Source of the DNA: CAYJLA01 sp964371305
GTDB lineage: Bacteria > Bacillota_I > Bacilli_A > RFN20 > CAG-826
Assembly (NCBI GenBank): GCA_964371305.1
Contig: CAYJLA010000011.1
Coordinates: 1 to 34,198, forward strand
DNA length: 34,198 bases
Direction: 5' to 3'
Shown here: positions 8,660 through 17,041 of the stretch, in pieces
Layout of the letters: each line of letters opens with the position of its first letter
How positions within the stretch are numbered: position 1 is the stretch's first letter
Notes under the pieces: model-generated
What the model saw: only the letters and a program-made list of their open reading frames with translations
Told to the model about the DNA's origin: nothing
The model's database searches: none
Made by a program: the position numbers and the translations under genes

Positions 8660-8670
8660 GTTCGGTATAA

Positions 8671-9876
8671 CTATTTTACTAAATATTTTTTTAATTGAGC
8701 AGTTTTGATAATGCCGTTTTCATATACAATATCAATTCCACCTTCTATTAATGGTTCACAATAATCTCTGAATTCTTGTGTCATGCATGTCTTATCATAA
8801 ATCATTGAAAATGGTACTGTTCTTTCTGCGTTTGCAATTTTTGAAATATCTTCGAGAAAATACTCAGCTTTATATGGTCTTGAAGATAATCTTCTAATAG
8901 CAACCATTTGCCCTGTTTGTCCTTTAAGTGCTTGTTGAACAGCGAATTCAGAACATTTGATCGCTTCTTCGTGATCAACTCTTGAAATCATTATAGCGTC
9001 ACTTCTTTGAACCAAAGATAATTCAATAGATCTAGTTGGTAAATCAAGTCTATGTTCGACGATTTTAGCTAAATCATCAGCCGCTCCACCAAGTTGAATA
9101 TGTCCAAAGCCATCAACTCTTGCTGCTGAAGTATCTCTTTCGAATATTATACCTTCAGATATAGCAACGATACAATGACCTTTTCTTTCATATGTATATT
9201 TAACATCCTTTAAGAACTGTTCGGTGTCAAATGTATTTTCTGGCAAGTAGATGAAGTCTGGTCTATTACCTTCAGGTAATAAATCAACTGCCGCAGTCAA
9301 CCATCCAGCATTTCTACCCATAACTTCGATAATAAATACTTTCCCTTTTTTATAGCAGCTTGCATCAATGCAAACTTGTTTTACATTGTTAGCAACAGAC
9401 TTTGCAGCACTACCAAAACCAAGCGAATGATCAGTACAAGCTAAGTCGTTGTCAATTGTTTTTGGAACACCAATAATTTTAATATCAACGCCTTTTTCTG
9501 CAAACATGAGTGATAACTTATGACATGTATCCATAGTATCATTGCCACCATTAATGAATACATAACCAATATTATGTCTTTCTAATGTTGCAAGTATTCT
9601 TTCATATAATGGATCATGGAAATCTTTAGGTAATTTAAACCTTGTTGTACCTAAAGCGGCACCTGGAGTTTGTTGTAGTAATTCAATTGTTTCATGTGTT
9701 TCTTTGTTTAAATCAATTAAATTATTATCGATCAATCCTTCGATTCCGTGAAGCGAACCGTATATATTATCGATTTTATCGCTGTGATCTTGAGCTTCCT
9801 TAATTGCACCATAAAGTGAAGTGTTAATTACTGCAGTAGGACCACCGCTTTGAATGTAGACCATTGACTTTTTCAT
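8671..9876 (-). CDS. Pyrophosphate-type 6-phosphofructokinase
   Basis: Phosphorylates fructose 6-phosphate to fructose 1,6-bisphosphate in glycolysis. 401 residues of the PfkA superfamily. The phosphoryl-donor site reads GGNDTM (110-115) and PKTIDND (138-144). Asp at 113 and Lys at 139 replace the two glycines of ATP-dependent enzymes (GGDGS, PGTIDND), the accepted mark of PPi dependence, which also makes the reaction reversible. Catalytic Asp is D142; the MGRNAGW substrate loop is intact. AAGGAG lies 7 nt before the ATG and the gene has its own promoter and terminator. The donor preference is an inference from residues. Confidence 0.88.
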   Translation of the reverse strand: MKKSMVYIQSGGPTAVINTSLYGAIKEAQDHSDKIDNIYGSLHGIEGLIDNNLIDLNKETHETIELLQQTPGAALGTTRFKLPKDFHDPLYERILATLERHNIGYVFINGGNDTMDTCHKLSLMFAEKGVDIKIIGVPKTIDNDLACTDHSLGFGSAAKSVANNVKQVCIDASCYKKGKVFIIEVMGRNAGWLTAAVDLLPEGNRPDFIYLPENTFDTEQFLKDVKYTYERKGHCIVAISEGIIFERDTSAARVDGFGHIQLGGAADDLAKIVEHRLDLPTRSIELSLVQRSDAIMISRVDHEEAIKCSEFAVQQALKGQTGQMVAIRRLSSRPYKAEYFLEDISKIANAERTVPFSMIYDKTCMTQEFRDYCEPLIEGGIDIVYENGIIKTAQLKKYLVK

Positions 9877-9918
9877 TTTAATTCTCCTTGTTTTATTTAA
9901 TAATAAATAACATTTAAC

Positions 9919-9946
9919 ATAATAGCACTTATAAATAATAATTCAA
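9919..9946 (-). promoter_or_regulatory. Promoter of the phosphofructokinase gene
   Basis: Minus strand: TTGAAT (9946-9941), 16 nt spacer, TATTAT (9924-9919) preceded by TGC, giving an extended -10. The leader is about 35 nt and contains AAGGAG. Confidence 0.6.
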
Positions 9947-10000
9947 TAACAACATTATTTTTTTATCATCGCATACGCGTATATTATTAATAAAGATAAC

Positions 10001-10030
10001 TTTACATTGTCTTTAATTTTATAGTATTAT
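10001..10030 (+). promoter_or_regulatory. Promoter of the uridine-kinase-like gene
   Basis: TTTACA (10001-10006), 18 nt spacer, TATTAT (10025-10030). The leader would be about 17 nt and contain AGAGG before the ATG at 10054. Confidence 0.5.
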
Positions 10031-10053
10031 TATTTGTGAGAGGTAAAAATAAT

Positions 10054-11700
10054 ATGTCATTTACACTAAAATTTTTAAACAAAGAAGTTATTTGTGAAAA
10101 ACCTACTAAATTGTCAAATTTAGTAAAAAACGAGGAGAAAAAATACGTATGTGCATTAGTCAATAATCGTGTTTGGGACTTAAATCACGAAGTCTCTACT
10201 GATGCAGAAATTGAATTTTTAGATTTAACAAACTCAGATGCAGTTAAAATTTATGAAACATCGCTAAGATACTTATTTGCGATGGCATTCAAGTTAACTT
10301 ATCCGAAATTAAACATAAGATATTCATACAATGTTTCTCGTACAATATATATTCAAATATTGAATAAAGAAGTTCGTGCTGATAACACGATGATTAATAC
10401 TTTAAACAAAGTCGTTAAGGAATTAGTTGAGAGAAATATTCCTTTTAACAGAATGCTAGTATCAAAAGAAGAAGCTAAAAAAATCTATGAAAAAGTGGAT
10501 GAGGCAGATAAACTTGCTGTTTTAGATTTCAGACCAGAAGATAAAGTTCATTTTTATGAATGCGATGGTTATATGAATTATATGTACGGCTTGATGGTGC
10601 CATCAACCGGATACTTAAAAGACTATAGAATTAGATTATATTCACCTGGTATTGTCATTCAATATCCAAGAGCTGAAGAAAAAGGACAAATTCCTGCTTT
10701 TGAAGACGCACCAACTTTTGGAAAAACTTTAAAAGAAAGTCATGTATGGGCCAAAATCACTGGATCAGATTCAGTATGTGGTATTAACCAACACATTTTA
10801 AAAGATGGTATTGTTGAATTTATCAATATATGCGAAACAAGACACAACAGAATGCTTTCTGAATTAGGTGATGAAATTTTAAGAGATATTGATTCAATCC
10901 GCTTAATTTGTATTGCCGGTCCTTCTAGCAGTGGTAAAACAACTTTCTCTAATAGATTAAAAGTTGAATTATTATCAAGAGGCATCAAGCCAGTTAGACT
11001 TTCAATCGATGATTACTATATGCCAAAAGATCAAGCTCCTAAAGATGAAAATGGTGACCCTGATTTAGAGTCAATTTATGCACTTGATGTAGAATTATTT
11101 AATCAAAATATGATTGCCTTGATTAATGGTGAAGAGGTCGAACTTCCTAAGTATGATTTCAAACAAGGAAAGCGCGTAAAGGGAAAATTATTCAAAGTTG
11201 CAGATAATCAGCCAATTATTATCGAAGGTATTCATGCCCTCAATGAGGAACTTACTAAGTATATTCCTAAACACCAAAAGTATAAAATTTACATTGCTCC
11301 ACAAGCACAGATTAATTTAGATAATCATAACCCTATTTCTATTACGGATTTAAGACTACTTAGAAGAATGGTTAGAGATTTCAAATATCGTAATTCATCA
11401 GCAGAGGAAACAATGTCAATGTGGCCTAGTGTTAGACGCGGGGAATTTAAATGGATATATGACACACAAGAAGGTGCAAATTATGTTTTTAATTCAATGC
11501 TGTCATATGAATTATGTGTAATGAAAAAATACGCTACACCATTACTATCTCATTTTGAAAAAACTAATCAATATTTCCCAGTTGCCGAAAGATTGATAAG
11601 GCTTCTGAAATACTTTATAGATATGCCTGATGAGTGGGTACCATGTAATTCGTTGATTAGAGAATTCATTGGTGGAAGTTGTTATCACGACGCAGACTAA
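10054..11700 (+). CDS. Uridine-kinase-like nucleoside kinase with TGS/ThrRS-like N-terminus
   Basis: A 548-residue protein. The C-terminal half is a phosphoribulokinase/uridine kinase domain: the P-loop GPSSSGKT is at 289-296, followed by SIDDYYM (uridine-kinase base-binding segment) and PIIIEGIHALN. The first 60 residues resemble a TGS domain, and the middle part (about 60-220) resembles the second additional domain found next to TGS in threonyl-tRNA synthetase. This architecture is known from Firmicutes and Thermotogae as a nucleoside kinase of unsettled substrate. A GTG at 10036 is in frame but falls within the ribosome-site region; ATG 10054 with AGAGG upstream is the better start. Single-gene unit ending in a bidirectional terminator. 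Confidence 0.82.
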   Translation: MSFTLKFLNKEVICEKPTKLSNLVKNEEKKYVCALVNNRVWDLNHEVSTDAEIEFLDLTNSDAVKIYETSLRYLFAMAFKLTYPKLNIRYSYNVSRTIYIQILNKEVRADNTMINTLNKVVKELVERNIPFNRMLVSKEEAKKIYEKVDEADKLAVLDFRPEDKVHFYECDGYMNYMYGLMVPSTGYLKDYRIRLYSPGIVIQYPRAEEKGQIPAFEDAPTFGKTLKESHVWAKITGSDSVCGINQHILKDGIVEFINICETRHNRMLSELGDEILRDIDSIRLICIAGPSSSGKTTFSNRLKVELLSRGIKPVRLSIDDYYMPKDQAPKDENGDPDLESIYALDVELFNQNMIALINGEEVELPKYDFKQGKRVKGKLFKVADNQPIIIEGIHALNEELTKYIPKHQKYKIYIAPQAQINLDNHNPISITDLRLLRRMVRDFKYRNSSAEETMSMWPSVRRGEFKWIYDTQEGANYVFNSMLSYELCVMKKYATPLLSHFEKTNQYFPVAERLIRLLKYFIDMPDEWVPCNSLIREFIGGSCYHDAD

Positions 11701-11704
11701 AATT

Positions 11705-11733
11705 AAAAAAACTAGCGAATCGCTAGTTTTTTT
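11705..11733. terminator. Bidirectional terminator
   Basis: Inverted repeat ACTAGCG / CGCTAGT with a 3-nt loop, flanked by A6 on the left and a T-run on the right, so it can act on both strands. It lies just after the kinase stop and overlaps the last codons of the convergent gene. Confidence 0.9.
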
Positions 11734-12829
11734 GTTGCTTTTTGTAGTTTAGTTTTAGGTTTACGAGGTTTGCAGCTAGTATCGGATAGTATATTTCCCT
11801 CATTTCTATAAACCTCTCACACAATTCTTTATCTACACTTTTTATATAAATTTTATGAAATATATCATCTAATCTAATGAGAGATTCATATAAGTTTATA
11901 AGTGTGATTAATTGGAAGTAATTTTTTCTTGAATATATAAGTAGCGGACTTCCGTGTGCTATTTCGCTAGACATTTCATATGTTTTTGAATATGAACTTA
12001 AGTTAGCTAATTTTTCTAGTCCATCTCTAAAATTTAGTTTGTATTCAGGTTCAACAAAGTTTGGTAAAGCGAACATCCACCCATACTCAATATATTTCTT
12101 CATGTCTTTACTTTTGAGATTATGGCTGCGCATATTTTCTTTTATCTCTTCAAAAATACTGTCAGTTTTCACTTTATCAAATTGTTTTCTAAACGCCATA
12201 GAATATTCCATATGTTTTAAATATTTCGATAAAACTTCTTTGCCGCCGTAAAACAATACTCTTAAAATACATTCAGTTTCGTGCAGGGTTCTCCAAGTGG
12301 AAAATGCCTCAGTTGCATATCCATTTACAAGTAAAGAAATAACACATTGCGAAATGTTTAATCCTTTATTTAATACATCCACTACTAAAGTTCTTTGCGG
12401 TGTGTTTTGATGGAAATTTATTAGTGCACTTTGCATAAAATTAATATAAACACTCGGGGAGGAAATTAATGGAGAATACTTGTTTGCATGTATTGTATTT
12501 TGAACTTTTAAGTGTTCATTCGAAATATACTTATCAAGGGATAAAGAAGATAATTTATTAAAATACGCATCACTATGCTCTAAAGATGCAACATTTTCGG
12601 CGTTAGCACTAGTTTCTACCGCATATATGTGTTCATTGACAATATACATAATTAAAGTGTTGTGATTTAACAAATCGCTTGTAGCAACGTTATCTGATAA
12701 CTTAATATTATTTGAAGACATTACACACTCATTGTAAACATTATACAAAAACCTGTAGTTAAGGTTTTCAATATTAAATAGTGCTCTTAGTCTTTGTTCA
12801 AATAATTCATATTTTAATATTTTATTCAT
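11723..12829 (-). CDS. Conserved-looking hypothetical protein, perhaps DUF5677-like
   Basis: A 368-residue soluble, mostly helical protein. I do not recognise it with confidence. The central stretch NGYATEAFSTWRTLHETECI and a later SSEIAHGSPLLIY resemble the conserved Arg/Glu helix and the His motif of DUF5677-type proteins, whose function is unknown; this is a tentative match by eye. No signal peptide or membrane helix. The start overlaps the glpK stop by 8 nt and has AAAGGGA upstream, so it is the last gene of the yigZ-pepP-glpK unit. Nothing links it directly to glycerol metabolism. Confidence 0.6.
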   Translation of the reverse strand: MNKILKYELFEQRLRALFNIENLNYRFLYNVYNECVMSSNNIKLSDNVATSDLLNHNTLIMYIVNEHIYAVETSANAENVASLEHSDAYFNKLSSLSLDKYISNEHLKVQNTIHANKYSPLISSPSVYINFMQSALINFHQNTPQRTLVVDVLNKGLNISQCVISLLVNGYATEAFSTWRTLHETECILRVLFYGGKEVLSKYLKHMEYSMAFRKQFDKVKTDSIFEEIKENMRSHNLKSKDMKKYIEYGWMFALPNFVEPEYKLNFRDGLEKLANLSSYSKTYEMSSEIAHGSPLLIYSRKNYFQLITLINLYESLIRLDDIFHKIYIKSVDKELCERFIEMREIYYPILAANLVNLKLNYKKQQKN

Positions 12830-14327
12830 TTTCTTCCCTTTCGTTCATTGCGTACATTTTACTTGCAGCAACAGCATTTTTCCATCCATTATAATACTTA
12901 TTAATAATGTTTTTTTCTAAAATTGGGGAATACGTTGTTTTGTTATTGTTATTTTTTACAATTTCTTCAATACTAGCAAACATTCCACATTTTAATCCAG
13001 CTAAATAGAATGCTCCAAGTGCAGTTGTCTCTAGACAAGAAGCAACATAAACATCGGTTTGCAGCAAATCACTTTGAAATTGCATCAACATTTTATTTAC
13101 TGAAGCACCACCATCAACCATTAATGAAACGATGTTGCTACTTGATTCACTTTCCATAGCACTAATAACATCCTTGCATTGATAAGCAATTGATTCTAAC
13201 GACGCTCTAACAATATGTTTATAACTACTTCCTCTAGATAAACCAAAAATAGACCCTCTAACTTTTTCGTCCCAATACGGTGTTCCAAGACCAACAAAAG
13301 CCGGAACAAAGTAAACTCCTTCGTTGTTTGTTAACTCTAATGAAATTTTTTCAGTATCAGAAGGAACTTTTATTATCATCAATTCATTTCGAAGCCATTC
13401 GACTACTGCTCCACCAATGAATACACTTCCCTCTAAAGCGTAAGTTATATTACCATCAAGTCCATATGCAATCGTTGTTAGAAGACCATATTCGCTTAAC
13501 AATGGTTTTTCACCAATATTCATCAACATAAAACAGCCTGTACCATATGTATTTTTCAACATACCTTTTTCGAAACACTTATGACCGAACAAAGCACTTT
13601 GTTGATCTCCGCAAGCAGCTAATATTTTAATATTGTTATTGAAGAATGTAGCTATGCCAAAATCATAACTGGATTCGACAACTTTAGGCAAAATAATTTT
13701 TGGAATATCAAATAATTTTAATAGTTCATCATCCCATTCTTTTGTAAAAATATTATATATCATTGTCCTTGAAGCATTCGTAATATCGGTATAATGCGAT
13801 TTTCCCTCAGTCAACTTATATATTAACCATGTATCGATTGTTCCAAACATTAGTTCACCCTTTTCAGCTCTTTTCTGACCATCAGGTATACTATCAAGTA
13901 TGTATCTTATTTTTGAGGCCGAAAAATATGAATTTAATAATAATCCAGTTTTTTGATGTATGAAAGTTTTCTTATCTGTGTATTTCTTTATGATGTCTTC
14001 TGTTTGTCTAGACTGCCACACTATAGCATTACAAACTGGTATACCAGTATTTTTATCCCATATTACCGTGGTTTCTCTTTGATTGGCTATTGCAAAACAT
14101 TCTATATCATCATGAGTTTTTGAACATCTAATTAAAGCTTCATTAATGCAGTCGACTACTGAAACATAGATTTCTAATGCATCAACTTCAACCCAAGATG
14201 GTTTTGGAAATATACAAGAAACACCACGCTGAGCTTTACTAATTATTTCACCGTTCTTATTAAAAATTATAGCACGAGTAGAAGTTGTTCCTTGATCTAT
14301 TGAAATAATATAATTTTTACAACTCAT
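12822..14327 (-). CDS. glpK: Glycerol kinase
   Basis: Phosphorylates glycerol to glycerol 3-phosphate with ATP. 501 residues of the FGGY family, full length. DQGTTSTRAI (11-20) is the phosphate loop, and D241 in CGDQQSALFGH is the expected catalytic base. In Firmicutes a loop with YHFFG just before this segment holds the His phosphorylated by HPr~P; here the matching region (about 221-232, YDFGIATFFN) has no His, so PTS activation is probably absent. The start overlaps the peptidase stop (ATGA). No glycerol facilitator or glycerol-phosphate dehydrogenase gene lies in this window. Confidence 0.95.
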   Translation of the reverse strand: MSCKNYIISIDQGTTSTRAIIFNKNGEIISKAQRGVSCIFPKPSWVEVDALEIYVSVVDCINEALIRCSKTHDDIECFAIANQRETTVIWDKNTGIPVCNAIVWQSRQTEDIIKKYTDKKTFIHQKTGLLLNSYFSASKIRYILDSIPDGQKRAEKGELMFGTIDTWLIYKLTEGKSHYTDITNASRTMIYNIFTKEWDDELLKLFDIPKIILPKVVESSYDFGIATFFNNNIKILAACGDQQSALFGHKCFEKGMLKNTYGTGCFMLMNIGEKPLLSEYGLLTTIAYGLDGNITYALEGSVFIGGAVVEWLRNELMIIKVPSDTEKISLELTNNEGVYFVPAFVGLGTPYWDEKVRGSIFGLSRGSSYKHIVRASLESIAYQCKDVISAMESESSSNIVSLMVDGGASVNKMLMQFQSDLLQTDVYVASCLETTALGAFYLAGLKCGMFASIEEIVKNNNNKTTYSPILEKNIINKYYNGWKNAVAASKMYAMNEREENE

Positions 14328-15586
14328 CTCGCTGTACCTAAAAGCTTTTCTATGTCTTGAACTTCTTTTAAAATGTCTTTAGTTAAAACTTCACATCCAG
14401 TTTCTGTTACAACAATGTCATCTTCAATTCGAACACCAATTCCTAACTCTTTAAAATAAAGTCCTGGCTCAACAGTAATAACGTTATTTACTTCTAGTGG
14501 TTTGCTGCGTATACAAGCATCATGCGTATTTAAACCTAAATGATGTGATACTCCATGGAAATAATGATTAATGATATCTTCCTCTTTTTCAATTAATTTA
14601 TGACGTAAGCATTCTCCGGTAAGGTATTCTTTTGCAATTTTTTGCAATTCATCAAGAGTCTTACCTGGTTCAACATATGAAATAACTAATTTATTACAAT
14701 CTAATACAATTTGATATATTTTTCTTTGTAAATCGCTATACACTTTACTAGAAGGAAATGTTCTACTGACATCAGAACAATATAAATTATATGAAGCTCC
14801 TAAATCAACAAGTATAAGTTGATTATCATCAATAACGCTATTTAACTCAGTATAATGAAGACAAGCTGCATTCTCTCCTGTTGCTACGATAGTTTGAAAT
14901 GCTAAAGTTCTTTGTCCGTGTGACTTAACATATAACTCAAAACTGTTAGCTAAATCATACTCTCTTCTCCCAGGTTTTATACTGCTCATCAGTTGAATTA
15001 AAGCATTATCAGTAATCTTAATAGCTTCTTTTAATTGTTCAATCTCAAACTTGCTTTTGACCATTCTTAATTCAACAATCATTTCGAAACAATCAATGAT
15101 ATTTAAATGTTTATAAGACTTTGAAAAGTTTCTTGCGTAATTCTTAGTATATAGTTCATCGCCAATTTTAATTTCTTCTGAAAGATCAAAATATGCTGTA
15201 CTAACTTCGCCGTATAAAAACTTGTCTTTATCCACTATTTCATCCAATTTAACGAGTAATGAATTAGTAAATAAAATGTTTTTAATGCCGGAAGTTAATG
15301 TTGCTTCATCGCTAGTTAATCTTTTTCCTGTCCATTTTTCTTTTAACTCATTAAACTCATCAATAAATAAAAATTCTTTTTGTTCTCCAGAAGTTTTAAC
15401 CAAAATTAATACGCTATTATCTTGATTTATTCCGGTCAAATAGTAAAAATTTCGATTAACAGAAAATGGATAGTAATCGTCTGCGGTCCTGATTTTTTCA
15501 ACTCCTGCATAAATAATCATGACTGAATTATCAGACATCTTATCAATAATTTTTTGTCTTCTTTTGCTAAATTCTATTGAACTCAT
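14324..15586 (-). CDS. M24 family Xaa-Pro aminopeptidase
   Basis: Cytoplasmic metallo-aminopeptidase that removes an N-terminal residue preceding proline. 420 residues: an N-terminal creatinase-like domain (1-175) and a C-terminal pita-bread domain. The five metal ligands are visible as D261 (LVDLGA), D272 (SDVSRTF), H348 (HGVSHHLGL), E373 (TVEPGLYF) and E388 (RIEDDIVV). The start overlaps the yigZ-like stop by 4 nt (ATGA), and GAGAGGA lies upstream, so translation is coupled. Resembles PepP; the exact specificity is inferred. Confidence 0.92.
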   Translation of the reverse strand: MSSIEFSKRRQKIIDKMSDNSVMIIYAGVEKIRTADDYYPFSVNRNFYYLTGINQDNSVLILVKTSGEQKEFLFIDEFNELKEKWTGKRLTSDEATLTSGIKNILFTNSLLVKLDEIVDKDKFLYGEVSTAYFDLSEEIKIGDELYTKNYARNFSKSYKHLNIIDCFEMIVELRMVKSKFEIEQLKEAIKITDNALIQLMSSIKPGRREYDLANSFELYVKSHGQRTLAFQTIVATGENAACLHYTELNSVIDDNQLILVDLGASYNLYCSDVSRTFPSSKVYSDLQRKIYQIVLDCNKLVISYVEPGKTLDELQKIAKEYLTGECLRHKLIEKEEDIINHYFHGVSHHLGLNTHDACIRSKPLEVNNVITVEPGLYFKELGIGVRIEDDIVVTETGCEVLTKDILKEVQDIEKLLGTAR

Positions 15587-16179
15587 AATAGCGTCCTCTC
15601 TTTAGTCATCTTAATAGCGGTGACTTTTGTGTCCCGTATTATAAAATTCCATTCATTTTCGATATAATACGGTAAAAATATATCTACTCTTATTATATCA
15701 CTATAAGTGATGTTTTCAATAATATACCCTTTTCTTTCGCAATAATTTTTTACGATATCGACCATATTATACTCTATGTTGAATGTAATCAACGTTCCTT
15801 CAACTAAATCAAAGAATTTCGTATTTTTAATGCATTCTGTAGCCGAATAAACATATGTCCTTAATAAACGTCCTGATCCAAGTTGTATTCCGCCATAATA
15901 CCTTACTACAACTAGTAAAACATTATTTATTTTTTCCTTGATAAGTATGTTTAATAAAGGTTTTCCAGCGGTTCCGTGAGGCTCTCCATCATCAGAAAAT
16001 TTGATATATTCATCAATTTTGCATGCAAAACAATAATGCGTTGCTTTTGGGTAATTGTGCTGTACATTTTTTAATTCTTCATTGAGTTGTTCTATTTTTT
16101 TAATCGGAATTATCAAACAAATGAACCTTGATTTTTCTACTGATAATTCATTTTTGTATATTTTATCTGGAGTTTTCAT
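15583..16179 (-). CDS. YigZ/IMPACT family protein (UPF0029)
   Basis: A 198-residue member of the YigZ family. The N-terminal domain has the signatures FSDDGEPHGTAGKP and VVRYYGGIQLGSGRLLRTY; the C-terminal 70 residues match the DUF1949-like ferredoxin-fold domain. Eukaryotic IMPACT regulates Gcn2 through ribosome contact; the bacterial role is unclear, although some members act on Xaa-Pro peptides. Its place directly before an Xaa-Pro aminopeptidase may therefore be meaningful. First gene of a four-gene unit. The -10 lies 8 nt before the ATG and no ribosome site is present. Confidence 0.9.
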   Translation of the reverse strand: MKTPDKIYKNELSVEKSRFICLIIPIKKIEQLNEELKNVQHNYPKATHYCFACKIDEYIKFSDDGEPHGTAGKPLLNILIKEKINNVLLVVVRYYGGIQLGSGRLLRTYVYSATECIKNTKFFDLVEGTLITFNIEYNMVDIVKNYCERKGYIIENITYSDIIRVDIFLPYYIENEWNFIIRDTKVTAIKMTKERTLL

Positions 16180-16187
16180 AATAAAAC

Positions 16188-16196
16188 ATTATACCA
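16188..16196 (-). promoter_or_regulatory. Extended -10 promoter of the yigZ-like operon
   Basis: Minus strand: TGG-TATAAT, an extended -10, ending 8 nt before the yigZ-like ATG at 16179. No clear -35. It predicts a leader of 0-2 nt. Confidence 0.6.
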
Positions 16197-16212
16197 CTTT
16201 TAATAATTATTA

Positions 16213-16218
16213 TATAAT
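16213..16218 (+). promoter_or_regulatory. -10 element of the CPBP protease gene
   Basis: TATAAT ends 8 nt before the ATG at 16227; there is no ribosome site and only a weak -35 (TTATAC near 16189). Together with the opposite-facing element at 16188-16196 it packs two promoters into 47 nt. Confidence 0.5.
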
Positions 16219-16226
16219 AATTACAA

Positions 16227-17039
16227 ATGAGAAAAATAATTTGTCCAAAATGTAAATATTGTAACGAAAATGATGCAACAACGTGTGTTGATTGTGGTAA
16301 CAATATTCGAGGATTAATTTATGATGACTCAAATATACTTGATTTAAACAATCATCCTATTTTTAAAAACTGGACATCATTACTTTTATTTTTTATGGGA
16401 TTTGCTTATGGTGGCATATTAATAATCAGTTTACTAGTTGAGGCACTTTTATTTTTTGTGCCAGATGGCAATTACATTTTCATCTCTGCATTAAACAATT
16501 TTCTAATTTATTTCATATTGGCTTTGGTTTTTGTCTTTGTATTAGGTAAAACTTATATAATTAAATTACTGTCAACTTTTCTAAATAAAAGGGTAGTTTT
16601 GTATGGAGTGATTTGTGGAATTTCAGTTATTTTTAGTGCGATTATTTACAATATAGTAATACAACTTTCTGGAGTAAGCATAACTGATAATCAAAATCAG
16701 ACCATTATAGAACAAATCATTATTGCTTTTCCGTTTGTTGCCTTTTTAATAATTGTAATTCTAGGCCCACTATGTGAGGAAATTACCTATCGTCTAGGTT
16801 TGTTCAGTTTTATTTACGAAAAAAATAAGTATTTAGCCTACATTATAACTTTAACTATCTTTGGTCTAATTCATTTTTCTTTCGACCAACAAACGATAGT
16901 AAATGAATTAATTAATCTTCCTATATATTTAATTTCAGGTTTTATATTTTGTTTTACATACCAAAAATATGGTTTTGCGGCTGCATTAATCGGACATTCA
17001 TTTAACAATTTATATTCATTTGTAGTACAATTTATTTAG
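16227..17039 (+). CDS. CPBP family intramembrane protease with N-terminal zinc ribbon
   Basis: A 270-residue membrane protein. The N-terminus CPKCKYCNENDATTCVDCG (6-24) is a zinc-ribbon-like cysteine cluster. It is followed by about seven hydrophobic helices and the CPBP/Abi (Rce1-like) motifs: EEITYR (184-189), FGLIH (212-216) and HSFNN (257-261), the Glu, His and Asn residues of the glutamate-type intramembrane protease site. Bacterial members are linked to bacteriocin self-immunity, but the substrate here is unknown. The start is fixed by the zinc ribbon; no Shine-Dalgarno precedes it. A TraX-like gene follows after 2 nt. Confidence 0.85.
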   Translation: MRKIICPKCKYCNENDATTCVDCGNNIRGLIYDDSNILDLNNHPIFKNWTSLLLFFMGFAYGGILIISLLVEALLFFVPDGNYIFISALNNFLIYFILALVFVFVLGKTYIIKLLSTFLNKRVVLYGVICGISVIFSAIIYNIVIQLSGVSITDNQNQTIIEQIIIAFPFVAFLIIVILGPLCEEITYRLGLFSFIYEKNKYLAYIITLTIFGLIHFSFDQQTIVNELINLPIYLISGFIFCFTYQKYGFAAALIGHSFNNLYSFVVQFI

Positions 17040-17041
17040 AT

